A stretch of 64,000 bases of DNA from Desulforapulum autotrophicum HRM2 (GTDB lineage Bacteria; Desulfobacterota; Desulfobacteria; Desulfobacterales; Desulfobacteraceae): the NCBI RefSeq assembly GCF_000020365.1, contig NC_012108.1:2914001-2978000 (forward strand). The letters run 5' to 3'. The translations under genes and the position numbers were made by a program. Each line of letters begins with the position of its first letter. The stretch's first letter is position 1. Of this stretch, positions 35,579 to 45,316 are shown in pieces. Below the pieces are notes generated by a model. That model saw nothing but the letters and a program-made list of their open reading frames with translations. It was not told the origin of the DNA and ran no database searches.

Positions 35579-37136
35579 AATTAAAGAGATTCTCCTTGTG
35601 GACGATGAGGAGGACATTCGGGAGGTGCTGGCCATTACCCTCCAGGATCTGGGTTATCGGGTAACCCTTGCGGAAAACGGCCAAAAGGCCATGGAACTTT
35701 TTAAGAACCATGGATTTCCCATTGTGCTCACAGACATCAAAATGCCGGTCATGGACGGAATACAGCTGCTGAAAAAAATCAAGGCCATTGCACCTGAAAC
35801 CGAAATTATCATGATTACCGGTCATGGGGATATGGACCTTGCCATTGAGAGCTTCAGAAACCAGGCCGTGGAGTTCATCACTAAACCCGTTGATGTGAAA
35901 AGCCTGGAGGTTGCCATTGACAGGGCAAAACAAAAGATCGTCTTAAAAAAACAGCTCTTTGACTACACCCACAACCTTGAGCGCATGGTTCAGCAAAAAA
36001 GTGAGGCTCTCAAGGCGGTTCACAGGGAATCAACCGGAGATCTTGCCACCATTATGGAAACACTGCCCATGGTGGTCTTCTGTGTGGACCGGGAACTTAA
36101 AATCACTTCATCCAATGCCTCGTTCAAGGAGCTTTTCGGTAAAGGGCCTTTCAACGACAACGCCCATGATTTCTGTCACAAGATATGCACGGGTTCTTCC
36201 GTTCCCTGTGAGGGCTGCCCGGCCCTTGAAAGTTTTATATCAGGAAAACCCGCCCAGGCGGAAGTCACCTACAAGACCAACAAACAGGCTGAGGTTTCGT
36301 TTCTGGCCTGGGCATCCCCTGTTGAGCAAAATCCCCCTCCCGGGAAGGCCCCCCTGCCCGACACCACGGATCTGCCCATCAACGAAGTTATGATCATGGC
36401 AACGGATATCAGCCGGGTGGTGGACATTGAAGATCATTTAAAATCGCTAGGCCTCATGATCGGCTCTGTCTCCCACGGCATAAAAGGGCTTCTCACCGGA
36501 CTTGACGGCGGGCTCTACCTTTTGGATTCGGCCCTCAAAAAAGAAAACCAGCACCTGGCCCAGGAGGGTCTGGAAACCATGAAGCTCATGACGTCAAAGA
36601 TCAGAAAACTGATCCTTGACATTCTCTTTTACACAAAAAAAAGAGAGCTTACAAAAGAGCTGCTTACCGCAGGCAGGTTTGGAGGGGAGATCATCCAGAC
36701 AGTCAAACAGCGGATGGACAATGCCGGCATCGAATTTGAGCAGACCCTGCCTGTCCCGGAAATTGAGTTCATGGCCGACTCCACCCCCCTCCAGGCGGCC
36801 CTGGTCAACATTTTGGACAACGCCATTGACGCCTGCCTGGCAAAACAGGCAGCCGACAAGATGAATCCGCCCCTTCACCAGCGGATCAGTCTTGCGATCA
36901 CCCGGAACAATGACAGGATTGAATTCACCATTACAGACACGGGCATCGGCATGACAGATATGGAAATCAAAAAAGCATTTACCCTGTTTCACTCGGGCAA
37001 AGAGAAAAAGGGAACCGGACTGGGCCTGTTTATTGCCGACAAAGTCGTCTCCCAGCACGGGGGAACCATTCAGGTGGAATCAACCCCCAATCAAGGCACC
37101 ACATTCACCATCAGCCTGCCCCTTGAAATAAATTGA
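35562..37136 (+). CDS. Hybrid REC-PAS-histidine kinase
   Basis: 524 residues, soluble. Order: REC (about 1-120, LLVDDEEDIREVLA, phospho-acceptor Asp in IVLTDIKMPVMDG, Lys in FITKPVDVKS), a linker coiled coil, PAS (about 165-290) with CHKICTGSSVPCEGCP, a Cys pattern similar to PAS1 of the preceding kinase, then a kinase core with an atypical H-box (SVSHGIKGLLTGLDGG) and HATPase (NILDNAIDACLA, DTGIGMTDMEIK, KGTGLGLFIADKVV). An input REC before a kinase suits a relay from the upstream regulator. It closes the tmc-linked signalling group. Confidence 0.88.
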   Translation: MKNDPEIKEILLVDDEEDIREVLAITLQDLGYRVTLAENGQKAMELFKNHGFPIVLTDIKMPVMDGIQLLKKIKAIAPETEIIMITGHGDMDLAIESFRNQAVEFITKPVDVKSLEVAIDRAKQKIVLKKQLFDYTHNLERMVQQKSEALKAVHRESTGDLATIMETLPMVVFCVDRELKITSSNASFKELFGKGPFNDNAHDFCHKICTGSSVPCEGCPALESFISGKPAQAEVTYKTNKQAEVSFLAWASPVEQNPPPGKAPLPDTTDLPINEVMIMATDISRVVDIEDHLKSLGLMIGSVSHGIKGLLTGLDGGLYLLDSALKKENQHLAQEGLETMKLMTSKIRKLILDILFYTKKRELTKELLTAGRFGGEIIQTVKQRMDNAGIEFEQTLPVPEIEFMADSTPLQAALVNILDNAIDACLAKQAADKMNPPLHQRISLAITRNNDRIEFTITDTGIGMTDMEIKKAFTLFHSGKEKKGTGLGLFIADKVVSQHGGTIQVESTPNQGTTFTISLPLEIN

Positions 37137-37152
37137 TGGGTAGAAAACAAAC

Positions 37153-37647
37153 ATGAACATCACCTGGCAGTGGCGACAATTCAACGAAATTTCAGGCCTT
37201 GAACTGCATGAGATCCTGGCTGAACGGCAACGGGTCTTTGTTGTGGAACAGGCATGTGCATACCTGGATGCCGATGAGCTGGACATGAACGCCTGGCACC
37301 TTTCGGGCCGTTTCAGCAACGGCTGTCTTGCAGCCTATGCCCGGATTGTCCAACCGGGAACACGTTACCGAATACCGGCTCTTGGACGGATACTCACCCC
37401 GAAGGCCTTCCGATCAATGGGTCTGGGACGTCGGCTGGTGCAAACCTGCATCGAAAAATGTATCTGTGAGTATCCGGGCATGGATATTTTCATATCTGCC
37501 CAAACCTACCTCATGGATTTTTATCAAGGCTTTGGTTTTACAACAATGGGTTTATCCTATGACGATGAGGGCATAGAACATGTCGATATGATCCTCAGGG
37601 CTCAGGCCAGGACTGTTAACAGGTGTTTTGTTGAAAAAGCGACTTAA
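37153..37647 (+). CDS. ElaA-like GNAT acetyltransferase
   Basis: 164 residues. LHEILAERQRVFVVEQACAY with a conserved DADELDMNAWH, then ALGRILTPKAFRSMGLGRRL as the acetyl-CoA-binding loop (RxxGxG/R), and FYQGFGFTTMGLSYDDEGI toward the end match the ElaA family of GNAT acetyltransferases. The acceptor is unknown. It is 16 bp after the hybrid kinase, and its end overlaps the TamB start by 20 bp. Confidence 0.88.
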   Translation: MNITWQWRQFNEISGLELHEILAERQRVFVVEQACAYLDADELDMNAWHLSGRFSNGCLAAYARIVQPGTRYRIPALGRILTPKAFRSMGLGRRLVQTCIEKCICEYPGMDIFISAQTYLMDFYQGFGFTTMGLSYDDEGIEHVDMILRAQARTVNRCFVEKAT

Positions 37648-40600
37648 ACTTTTATCCGGTGCCGTTATCGCCTTTTTAATCTTCCTTGCCCTGGCAGCCT
37701 TGTTAACGGGCATCCTGGTTGCAACCCCCAGTGGGCAGAATTATTTACTCGGGTGGGTCAATGACCGGATTCCCGGATCAATCAGCCTTGGGGCAGTGAA
37801 CTTTTCTTTCACAGAAAAAACCGTTGAGATCCAGGGGATTGAACTAAATAGTCCTGCCATGGAAAAGGTCGCAACCCTTGAAAAGATGCTGATCCGTCTT
37901 GACCTGTCGCAGCTGTTTGACCATACAATCATTCTCAAGCAGGTTCAAATTTCAGCCCCCCGTTTTTACCTCAATCAAAACAACAACGCTGAATTAAACC
38001 TCATTACCTGTTTCATCGATCCAGACGACCACGCAGAATCTTCCCCCCCGCCAGCGTCGCCGGGTCCATTGCCCGTAAACATCATTGTTGAACAATTCCT
38101 CGTTGAAAAGGGCAGTCTGGACTTTGCCCTTGAATCAGAAAACCTCCTGGCCAAAACAGAAGATATCTTTCTGTCTGGATCTGGAGACCTTGCAGCCGGC
38201 AGGGCCCGGATCTCATTTCTAGCCCATGACTGCTCTCTGTCCTTGAACCATAAGGAAAGGTTCAGGGCAGACAGAATCGCCCTTAAACTTGCACTTGAAA
38301 ACGGTGCCCTGTCAGATATCGATCTGTCTGTTGTTTCAGACCCTGGGACCCTTGAGATTATGGGATCCGTGGTTGATCTTTTTCAAACCCCCAGGGCCGA
38401 TCTTGCCGTGAATCTGGTGGCAGACCTTGGAAAAATATCAACGGCCATTGTCCCCCCCATTGCCATGGAGGGGACACTAAAGACAACCGCAACCCTCACC
38501 GGCACACTTAACGACCCAGGGATAAGCCTTTCAGTCACCTCAGACGGCGGCAAGGTAATGTCTGTCCCATTTAAACGGACAGACCTCAAATGTCACCTTA
38601 AAAACCGTGTGCTATCCCTGGAACAATTCACCTCCACCATTGACGGCAGCAAGGTATCAGCATCCGCCACTTCAGATCTGAACCGGGCCTTTCCCGACGG
38701 ATTTACAGGCGTCCCCCTGTTTGAAAAAATCCGAGCAAGCCTTGACCTTACCGCAACCAATGCAGGGTATCAGGATTTTCCAAGGGGGGATACACGGATG
38801 GTTCTTGCTTTTTCAGATGATCGCCTTGAAATCAAGCGGTTTGACCTTAACGTTCTTGACTCCAATCTGACCCTTAAGGGATACGTCAAGCCCCTGGGAA
38901 AAGGGCGTCTTCTCCCCCCAGAACAGATAGAAACCGATATTTCGTTTGCTTCAACCCGGATCATCCTTGAAAATTTCCTTGAACGTTTTCTTCCGGAAAA
39001 GATCATTGAAAGAGGCATCGCCAGGGGTAAATTTACCGTAAAGGGTTCAATCAAGGGCGCCCTTGGCAATCCAGCAATGGTTTTAAACCTTGACGGACGA
39101 GATATCCAGCCCCTGGGACCGCCACAACCCCCAGGGGAGAACCAGGAAGGCAAAGAACACCTCCAGGTCCAGGCTCAGGTTCAACCGGTTCAGGCTCAGG
39201 TTCAATTACAGATTAAAGAGCGGTTGCTGACACTTGAGAATGTCCTGGTAACCCTGGAGGGCGGTCAGGTATCAGGACAAGGAAAGATTGATCTCACCCA
39301 GGCCCTTCCCCAGGGATTTTTTGGAAACCTCGCTGTTGATAAAATATCCGCAGACCTGAAACTTTCAGCAGACCATTTTGAACCGCAACCCCTTCTTTCG
39401 CAATTTGATATAGCGGATGTTCACGGTAAGTTTTCCTTTGACGCTATGTTCACGGGCAGCCTGGACCATCCCAGGGCCACCTTACACCTGACGGCCGACG
39501 GTGCCGGGTACAAAGATTATCCCAGGGCAGATGCAGCCATGGACCTTGTCTTTTCAAATGATTACCTTGACATCAAAAAATTATCCCTGAACAATCCAGA
39601 CACCAACCTCTTTACAGAGGGCCGGGTCCGGCTCATGGACAACGGCAGTTTGCTTGCCCTTGAAAAAATATCAGGAGACCTGAAGGTAAAGGCAGACCGC
39701 TTTAATCTGCACCCCTTCCTGAAACAATTTAATATCCCGGATATCCATGGCAAATATGCCTTTGACGCAATGCTCACGGGCAGCCTGGACCACCCCGGGG
39801 CAACCGTTCACCTGGTGGCAACAGATGCCGGATACAAAGATTATCCCAGGGCAGATGCAGCCATGGACCTTGTCTTTTCAGATGATTACCTTGACATCAA
39901 AAATTTTTCCCTTGCCAATCCAGATTCCGACCTCACCCTTGCGGGCCGTATCCGGCTCATGGAAGACGGCAGTTTACTTGCCCTTGAAAAAATGGCCTTT
40001 GAGTCGGATATGACCGTCACGCAATCGGATCTTCGTCCCTATTTGGATCCTGCCGGGACAGGGGATGTCAAGGGCAGCATGAAGGCAACGGTCCAGGCAA
40101 AGGGGAGCCTCGAACAAAAGATCAAAATCAATGCCACGGGAACCATACCTGCCCGAACCATACAACTCTTTACCCGGGAAATTAACAATGTTGAGGGAGA
40201 GGTTGCCATTCAGATTGATGCCCTCGTGGACAAAGAGATCCAGAAGAGCGCTGTCACAGGACGGGTTGAACTTGTCAACATCGCCATGGTTGTTGATGAA
40301 ACCGGGCAGAAACTTCACGATATCAGCGGACTAATCCTTGCCGACCGGGAAAAGATCCAGATACAAAACATAACGGGGATGATTGATACCGGGCATTTTA
40401 CCCTGTCGGGTGACATGGGGCTTATGGATTTTGTACCGGACAGGTTTAACTTCCAACTCAAGGGCAAGGACCTGCCCGTTGTGTTGCCGGACAGGATGAA
40501 CACCCTGTTCCAGACAGACCTTGTCCTCAACGGCAATTTAAAAAAAGCCTCCCTGGAAGGAGCCATCACCCTTTCCTCGGGAGAATGGAACGCTGATTTC

Positions 40601-41422
40601 AACCTGGAGAAAACAGCCCTTGAAAAAATCCTGGGATCCGTCCAGAATCGTTCAACCACCCAGGAAGACAAATCAGACAATCTTGTCAATGCCATTAAAC
40701 TGAACATCCTTGTCCGGGCAGACGCCCCCTTTTCCATCAGCAACAACCTTGCCGATCTCTGGGTGACTCCCCACCTCAAGATCGGCGGGACCATTGGAGG
40801 TCCTGCGGTCACGGGCCGGGCGACCCTTACTCCCGGAACCATCACCTATAATGCCAAGGAATTTGAACTCACCAAGGGAATTGTGGATTTTATTGATCCC
40901 TATGGGATCGCGCCCGTGCTTGACATCCAGGCAGAGCACCAAATTCAAGACCGGCAAATTATTCTGAAATTAACCGGCCCACCGGACAACCTGATCCTGA
41001 CACTTTCATCTGTACCCCAGGAACAATACGGGGATATTCTATCCCTTCTTTTAACCGGAAAGACCACAACCGAGTTGATCAACTCAGAAGGGGGAACATC
41101 CACATCACCCGCCTCCCTTGTTGCTGGATTAGCGGCCTCTTCCCTTGCCGAGAGACTCAAAAAAAACGTGGGCATAGATACCCTTGAGGTTGGCGTTGGA
41201 CAGAGCAGTACAAGTTCGTCCCTCAGTGATATTAACCTCACCGTCGGCAAGGAGATCACCGACAAAATCACCGTCACCTACGGCATGGAGGCAAAGGAGG
41301 GAGAAATGATCCAGAAGACATCCACGGACTATAAACTATCGGACAGATTCACCCTATCCGGATTTCAAAACACCGAAGGTCACTATGGGGCTGAGATCAG
41401 GTATCGTCTGGAGTTTCAATGA
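37628..41422 (+). CDS. tamB: TamB (DUF490) translocation and assembly module protein
   Basis: 1264 residues, TTG start at 37628 or 37631. One N-terminal TM (about 10-35) anchors it in the inner membrane; the rest is beta-rich periplasmic sequence, ending in the DUF490 domain (FELTKGIVDFIDPYGIAPVL, DILSLLLTGKTT, ITVTYGMEAKEG). The family spans the periplasm and helps TamA with outer-membrane protein or lipid transport. The middle holds a 108-residue tandem duplication (39340-39990) with stretches of identical DNA, plus a looser third copy, and a low-complexity QVQAQVQ stretch. The TamA gene overlaps its stop (ATGA). Confidence 0.93.
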   Translation: MLKKRLKLLSGAVIAFLIFLALAALLTGILVATPSGQNYLLGWVNDRIPGSISLGAVNFSFTEKTVEIQGIELNSPAMEKVATLEKMLIRLDLSQLFDHTIILKQVQISAPRFYLNQNNNAELNLITCFIDPDDHAESSPPPASPGPLPVNIIVEQFLVEKGSLDFALESENLLAKTEDIFLSGSGDLAAGRARISFLAHDCSLSLNHKERFRADRIALKLALENGALSDIDLSVVSDPGTLEIMGSVVDLFQTPRADLAVNLVADLGKISTAIVPPIAMEGTLKTTATLTGTLNDPGISLSVTSDGGKVMSVPFKRTDLKCHLKNRVLSLEQFTSTIDGSKVSASATSDLNRAFPDGFTGVPLFEKIRASLDLTATNAGYQDFPRGDTRMVLAFSDDRLEIKRFDLNVLDSNLTLKGYVKPLGKGRLLPPEQIETDISFASTRIILENFLERFLPEKIIERGIARGKFTVKGSIKGALGNPAMVLNLDGRDIQPLGPPQPPGENQEGKEHLQVQAQVQPVQAQVQLQIKERLLTLENVLVTLEGGQVSGQGKIDLTQALPQGFFGNLAVDKISADLKLSADHFEPQPLLSQFDIADVHGKFSFDAMFTGSLDHPRATLHLTADGAGYKDYPRADAAMDLVFSNDYLDIKKLSLNNPDTNLFTEGRVRLMDNGSLLALEKISGDLKVKADRFNLHPFLKQFNIPDIHGKYAFDAMLTGSLDHPGATVHLVATDAGYKDYPRADAAMDLVFSDDYLDIKNFSLANPDSDLTLAGRIRLMEDGSLLALEKMAFESDMTVTQSDLRPYLDPAGTGDVKGSMKATVQAKGSLEQKIKINATGTIPARTIQLFTREINNVEGEVAIQIDALVDKEIQKSAVTGRVELVNIAMVVDETGQKLHDISGLILADREKIQIQNITGMIDTGHFTLSGDMGLMDFVPDRFNFQLKGKDLPVVLPDRMNTLFQTDLVLNGNLKKASLEGAITLSSGEWNADFNLEKTALEKILGSVQNRSTTQEDKSDNLVNAIKLNILVRADAPFSISNNLADLWVTPHLKIGGTIGGPAVTGRATLTPGTITYNAKEFELTKGIVDFIDPYGIAPVLDIQAEHQIQDRQIILKLTGPPDNLILTLSSVPQEQYGDILSLLLTGKTTTELINSEGGTSTSPASLVAGLAASSLAERLKKNVGIDTLEVGVGQSSTSSSLSDINLTVGKEITDKITVTYGMEAKEGEMIQKTSTDYKLSDRFTLSGFQNTEGHYGAEIRYRLEFQ
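39170..39205 (+). repeat. 21-bp period repeat inside tamB
   Basis: CAGGCTCAGGTTCAA occurs at 39170-39184 and again at 39191-39205, encoding a QVQAQVQ-type low-complexity segment. Length 21 bp keeps the frame, so copy-number change would alter protein length only. Confidence 0.8.
39340..39990 (+). repeat. 324-bp tandem duplication inside tamB
   Basis: The 324-bp (108-codon) unit occurs twice; a near-identical block from about 39509 repeats at 39833 with one base difference over more than 60 bp. Both encode GYKDYPRADAAMDLVFS followed by NDYLDIKKLSL or DDYLDIKNFSL. The high DNA identity points to a recent in-frame duplication. Confidence 0.9.
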
Positions 41423-43758
41423 AACTGTGCCTTCCAGGTCTAATTTGCCTTTGTCTGTTCGTATTTTCAGGTATCACCCCCTGTTTCCCAGCAGACAACC
41501 CCAGGGATCCAGCGCCCTGCATTGAACTGAAACAGCTGGATATTTCAGGCAACAAACAGTTCTCAACCCTGCGCCTCAAGCTGAGAACCAAACTGTGGTC
41601 AACCACCCTTGTGCCCTTTGCAAAGACCTGCCTTAACCTTGACTGGCTGAGAAAAGACAAACAGGATCTTGTTTCATTCTATCGTAAAAAGGGATTTGCC
41701 GATGCCTCAATCACCCATGAAATCGTCACCCGGAACAATGGCCAGGCCCTTTGCCTGATCATTGATGAAGGCCTTGAATACCGGATAGAGATAAAGGGGG
41801 CTGTTTTTTTTCACCCCCGGCAGCTCAAAGGGGAGATACCCGTCTTTGAACGGGGCAACCTCCAGGATGCCGGCCTTAGAAAAGGGGTCATCAACATTCG
41901 AAAACGCTACCATGAAAAAGGATTCAAGGATGTCACCGTCACCTTTACCAAGGAAAAAACAACCATAAAAGGCAGAACCTACTGGGATGTCATTTTCACC
42001 ATCAACGAAAAAACACGAATGCGGGTGGCATCCATCACCATTGACGGTAACCGCAGCATTTCAACCGATGCCATCCACAAAGAAATGGGCCTGTCTGAAA
42101 AGGGCTTTTTAAAAAATGACGGTTTCAGTCAACATCAACTTGACGATGATCTCAAGGCCATCAAACGTCTCTACCTGGCCAATGGATTTAAAAATGCCTC
42201 GGTCAAAAGCGACCTCACCTTTGAAGACAATGAATCCATTAAAGGGCAGCCGGGGATTGATGTACATATCAAAATCATTGTCAATGAACACGATCCAATT
42301 CTGGTAAAAGAGGTCTCCATCAGGGGTCTTGGTACGCTTCTGGATGAAGGCGATACAGTCCGCACCCTGACGCTTAAACCGGGTGTACCCTTCAGGGAAT
42401 ACATGGTAAAGAGTGATGAAAACAGTATTGCCACCCTTGTTTCACACAAGGGGTACCCCCACGTACGTGTCAAGACAGAGATAACAACAACGAGCGACAC
42501 GGCTGTTAACCTTTTGTTCACCGTTGACCCGGGACCCCTTGTTCGCGTGGGAGAGATCCGGTATACCGGCAATACCCGGCTCAAAGAACGGACGATGCAG
42601 GATCTTCTGAAAATCAAAACCAATGACCCTTTTTCACTTCAAGACATCGTTGATGCAGAAAAACGATTAAGGAAAATAGGGGCCATCCAGACGGTCCGGA
42701 TCCAGGCCGGTGACCTAAAAGAGAAAAAATCAACGGCTGACCTTGAGGTGATCGTCAAAGAAAGAAAGCCCTACTATGTTGAGACAGCCCTTGGCCATGA
42801 CACGGAACGGCTGTTTTATTTCAACGCCCAGACCGGTGACAACAACAGTTTTGGCAGGGACATTGACTCCTGGATAAAGGCCGAAGTCAGCGGCATCGGA
42901 TTTGAAGGTGAAACAGGAATCAAAGATCCTTTTTTCCTGAAATCTGATATGACAGCATCCCTAACCCTGTTTGTCCAGAAAAAAGAAGAATTGAACTACG
43001 ATTTTGGTGTCAAAGCATGGGGCATTTCAAGCAATCTCACAAAACCGATTCTTCCCCACCTCAACGCAGGCCTGTCACTGACCTATGAAAACCGCACCAG
43101 GTTTGGCGATGAAGAAGATTACAATCTGGCAACGGATCCAGGGGATGAGTACGATACCCGTAATATTCTTAAAACCTCCCTGGCCCTGGCATATGACACC
43201 CGGGATTCCGTGGTCCGGCCAAGGACTGGAATGTTTACCTCGCTGACAACGGATATTTACACGGGGTTTAACAGTGACCTTGACGATTTTATTAAATACG
43301 CCCTTGATGTGAGGCAATACCTGACCCCCATGAAACGGGTCACCTTTGCCCTTCGCACCCGCCTTGGTTACATCCAGCCCATTTCAGCCCCTGAGGCCAT
43401 TGCAGAGGATCGGCTTTTCTTTCTCGGCGGTACCTCGGACGTAAGGGGTTTCAAGGAGAACCTCCTTGCCCATGACCTTGACATGGAGCCTGTGGGGGGA
43501 ATGTCCGTGGTTTCAGCAAGCCTGGAATCCCGAATTTCCCTGACTGAAAAACTGGAATGGATCATGTTCCTGGACGGCGGCAGGCTTGGTGAAACAACCG
43601 GTACTGCCGTTGAACAGGGATTTCGAACATCGTTGGGCGGCGGTTTCAGCTATGGCACGGTGATCGGCCCCATCAGCCTTCTTTACGGCTACAAACTCAA
43701 TCAGGACGAATACGAGAGTCCGGGCCAGATCCACTTCTCGTTTGGTTACACATTTTAG
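41419..43758 (+). CDS. tamA: TamA/BamA-family Omp85 outer-membrane protein
   Basis: 779 residues. The signal peptide (MKLCLPGLICLCLFVFSG) ends near ACFPAD. Several POTRA repeats fill about 30-430 (for example ISGNKQFSTLRLKLR, YRKKGFADASIT, VRVGEIRYTGNTRLKER). The C-terminal Omp85 barrel includes the LFFLGGTSDVRGF motif (VRGF/Y, lid-lock loop) and GPISLLYGYKLN, and ends in HFSFGYTF, an aromatic C-terminus recognised by the assembly machinery. It has more POTRA units than E. coli TamA (three). It is directly downstream of TamB, which is the usual pairing. Inserts proteins into the outer membrane. Confidence 0.93.
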   Translation: MKLCLPGLICLCLFVFSGITPCFPADNPRDPAPCIELKQLDISGNKQFSTLRLKLRTKLWSTTLVPFAKTCLNLDWLRKDKQDLVSFYRKKGFADASITHEIVTRNNGQALCLIIDEGLEYRIEIKGAVFFHPRQLKGEIPVFERGNLQDAGLRKGVINIRKRYHEKGFKDVTVTFTKEKTTIKGRTYWDVIFTINEKTRMRVASITIDGNRSISTDAIHKEMGLSEKGFLKNDGFSQHQLDDDLKAIKRLYLANGFKNASVKSDLTFEDNESIKGQPGIDVHIKIIVNEHDPILVKEVSIRGLGTLLDEGDTVRTLTLKPGVPFREYMVKSDENSIATLVSHKGYPHVRVKTEITTTSDTAVNLLFTVDPGPLVRVGEIRYTGNTRLKERTMQDLLKIKTNDPFSLQDIVDAEKRLRKIGAIQTVRIQAGDLKEKKSTADLEVIVKERKPYYVETALGHDTERLFYFNAQTGDNNSFGRDIDSWIKAEVSGIGFEGETGIKDPFFLKSDMTASLTLFVQKKEELNYDFGVKAWGISSNLTKPILPHLNAGLSLTYENRTRFGDEEDYNLATDPGDEYDTRNILKTSLALAYDTRDSVVRPRTGMFTSLTTDIYTGFNSDLDDFIKYALDVRQYLTPMKRVTFALRTRLGYIQPISAPEAIAEDRLFFLGGTSDVRGFKENLLAHDLDMEPVGGMSVVSASLESRISLTEKLEWIMFLDGGRLGETTGTAVEQGFRTSLGGGFSYGTVIGPISLLYGYKLNQDEYESPGQIHFSFGYTF

Positions 43759-43844
43759 GCCACCAGACCTTTACAAACCAAACCCGAAATGATACTGATT
43801 ATATAAAATTATCCATCCGGGGAACAAGATAAAAGGAGTGGGGG

Positions 43845-44012
43845 ATGAAAACAAAAAAAGTATCCACCCTTAAAAAAGGGTCAACTCCAGCCGAAAAAAG
43901 AGAGACCGAACGCAGGCAAGAGGCAGCTAAAGGCTACACCTACATCACCACTGTGGGCTGGATCTGCCGTAGAGAACGAGCCCGAAGAAAAAACGATTCC
44001 TTCATGTTTTGA
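43845..44012 (+). CDS. Small basic protein, 55 residues
   Basis: ATG at 43845 with a good AAGGAG (43833-43838). MKTKKVSTLKKGSTPAEKRE is followed by an Arg-rich C-terminus around GWICRRERARRKND. High Lys/Arg content suggests nucleic-acid or RNA binding, but no family is recognised. It stands alone between tamA and the ChaN-like gene. The following 230 bp hold no further gene. Confidence 0.6.
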   Translation: MKTKKVSTLKKGSTPAEKRETERRQEAAKGYTYITTVGWICRRERARRKNDSFMF

Positions 44013-44244
44013 TAGCAGCGTATCGATTCACTGTTCCAACCATTCACATTCGCCATCCACGATCTCTGGCTCCTGCAGCAATAAATTTCAACAATGAAGA
44101 CCGTACCATGGGTGCACCTCAAACACAGAGTGCGCCGTTTAACTTTCCATTAATTAAAACGATCAACTTTCCAAGGCCCGAGCCCCGCTGGTCCACAGTT
44201 CAAAAGCTGCGGCAAGGATGGCTTCACGGAAAAGGAGCTGAAAA

Positions 44245-45270
44245 ATGCGACCCATGCTAAAATTAGTCCTGGTGCTGGCAATGGGGGTATTGACCCAGGC
44301 CTGCGGTATAACCCCGGTGGAACCGTTCAGAAATGATCCCCTGATCGGACAACTGATCAATACAGCCACAGGGGAAATCCTGGAGATGGATACCCTGGTG
44401 GACGACTTGCTCCAGGCAGACGTGATCTATCTTGGGGAGAAACATGATAATCCAGAGCATCACAGGCTCCAGCGCCGAATTATCCAGGCCCTGATAGCAA
44501 AGGGCAAGCATCCCCAGCTGGGGTTTGAATTTTTTTCAACAGGTGACACCCCCCTTTTACTGGATTTTGTAGATTCCCATCGGGCAAAACACTCGGATGT
44601 TGTTGAAAAAAAGGTGGGAACCATGCTCAGGAAACAGCTGGGGTGGGACACCAAATCAGACGCCCTCTGGTCCTATTACCTTGAGCTGGTATGCCTTGCA
44701 AAAAAAGAGGCCCTTGTGGCTGCGGGACTGGATCTGTCAGACGCCCAAAAGCGGCGTATCACACGAAAAGGATGGGACAAGCTCACAAAGATTGAAAAGC
44801 AATCAATCTTTTCCACCCACCTTGATGACAAGAACTACCAGGATTACATGTACGATCTCTTTGCCAAAGTTCACTGCGGCATGAAAAATCCCAGGATGCA
44901 GTCACGCCTCTTTGACACCTGGGTCGCCCGGAACGATACCATGGCACACACCATTACCGAGCTCCATGACACCCAGCCAGACAGGCCCGTGGTGGTTATC
45001 ATCGGCGGTGGCCACACCGAACATAACCTCGGGGTGGTTGACCGGGTGCGCCACCTCAAACCCGGCATATCCCAGGTTAATGTAGGGTTTGTCGAGATAA
45101 CCCGCACCCCTTCACCGGTTCATGATTACCTTGCCCCCCTGGAACTTGAAGGGTATGCGCCCTCCCCTGCCCATGATTATATCTGGTTTACCCAGCGGGT
45201 AAGTTACCAGGACCCCTGCGAACGCTACAAACGAATGCTTGAGAAAAGCCGGCTCCACAAACGAGAGTAG
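44245..45270 (+). CDS. ChaN-like (haem-uptake/Tiki) lipoprotein
   Basis: 341 residues, AAGGAG before the ATG. The N-terminus (MRPMLKLVLVLAMGVLTQAC) is a lipoprotein signal with an LTQAC lipobox. VIYLGEKHDNPEHHRLQ, then LGFEFFSTG with later DRPVVVIIGGGHTEHNLGV, fit the ChaN/PF04187 fold, whose members bind haem or act like metal-dependent proteases. It may be anchored in the outer membrane. Nearby genes (TamA) share an envelope theme, but no haem-uptake operon is seen. Confidence 0.82.
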   Translation: MRPMLKLVLVLAMGVLTQACGITPVEPFRNDPLIGQLINTATGEILEMDTLVDDLLQADVIYLGEKHDNPEHHRLQRRIIQALIAKGKHPQLGFEFFSTGDTPLLLDFVDSHRAKHSDVVEKKVGTMLRKQLGWDTKSDALWSYYLELVCLAKKEALVAAGLDLSDAQKRRITRKGWDKLTKIEKQSIFSTHLDDKNYQDYMYDLFAKVHCGMKNPRMQSRLFDTWVARNDTMAHTITELHDTQPDRPVVVIIGGGHTEHNLGVVDRVRHLKPGISQVNVGFVEITRTPSPVHDYLAPLELEGYAPSPAHDYIWFTQRVSYQDPCERYKRMLEKSRLHKRE

Positions 45271-45316
45271 AAAAAGGAACCATCAGAATGCCGGGGAGAG
45301 GCTTAAAGGTGCTATG

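Noticed and set aside
39340-39990. CRISPR-like or mobile repeat in tamB
   Set aside because: In-frame duplication of a coding unit; protein repeats explain it.
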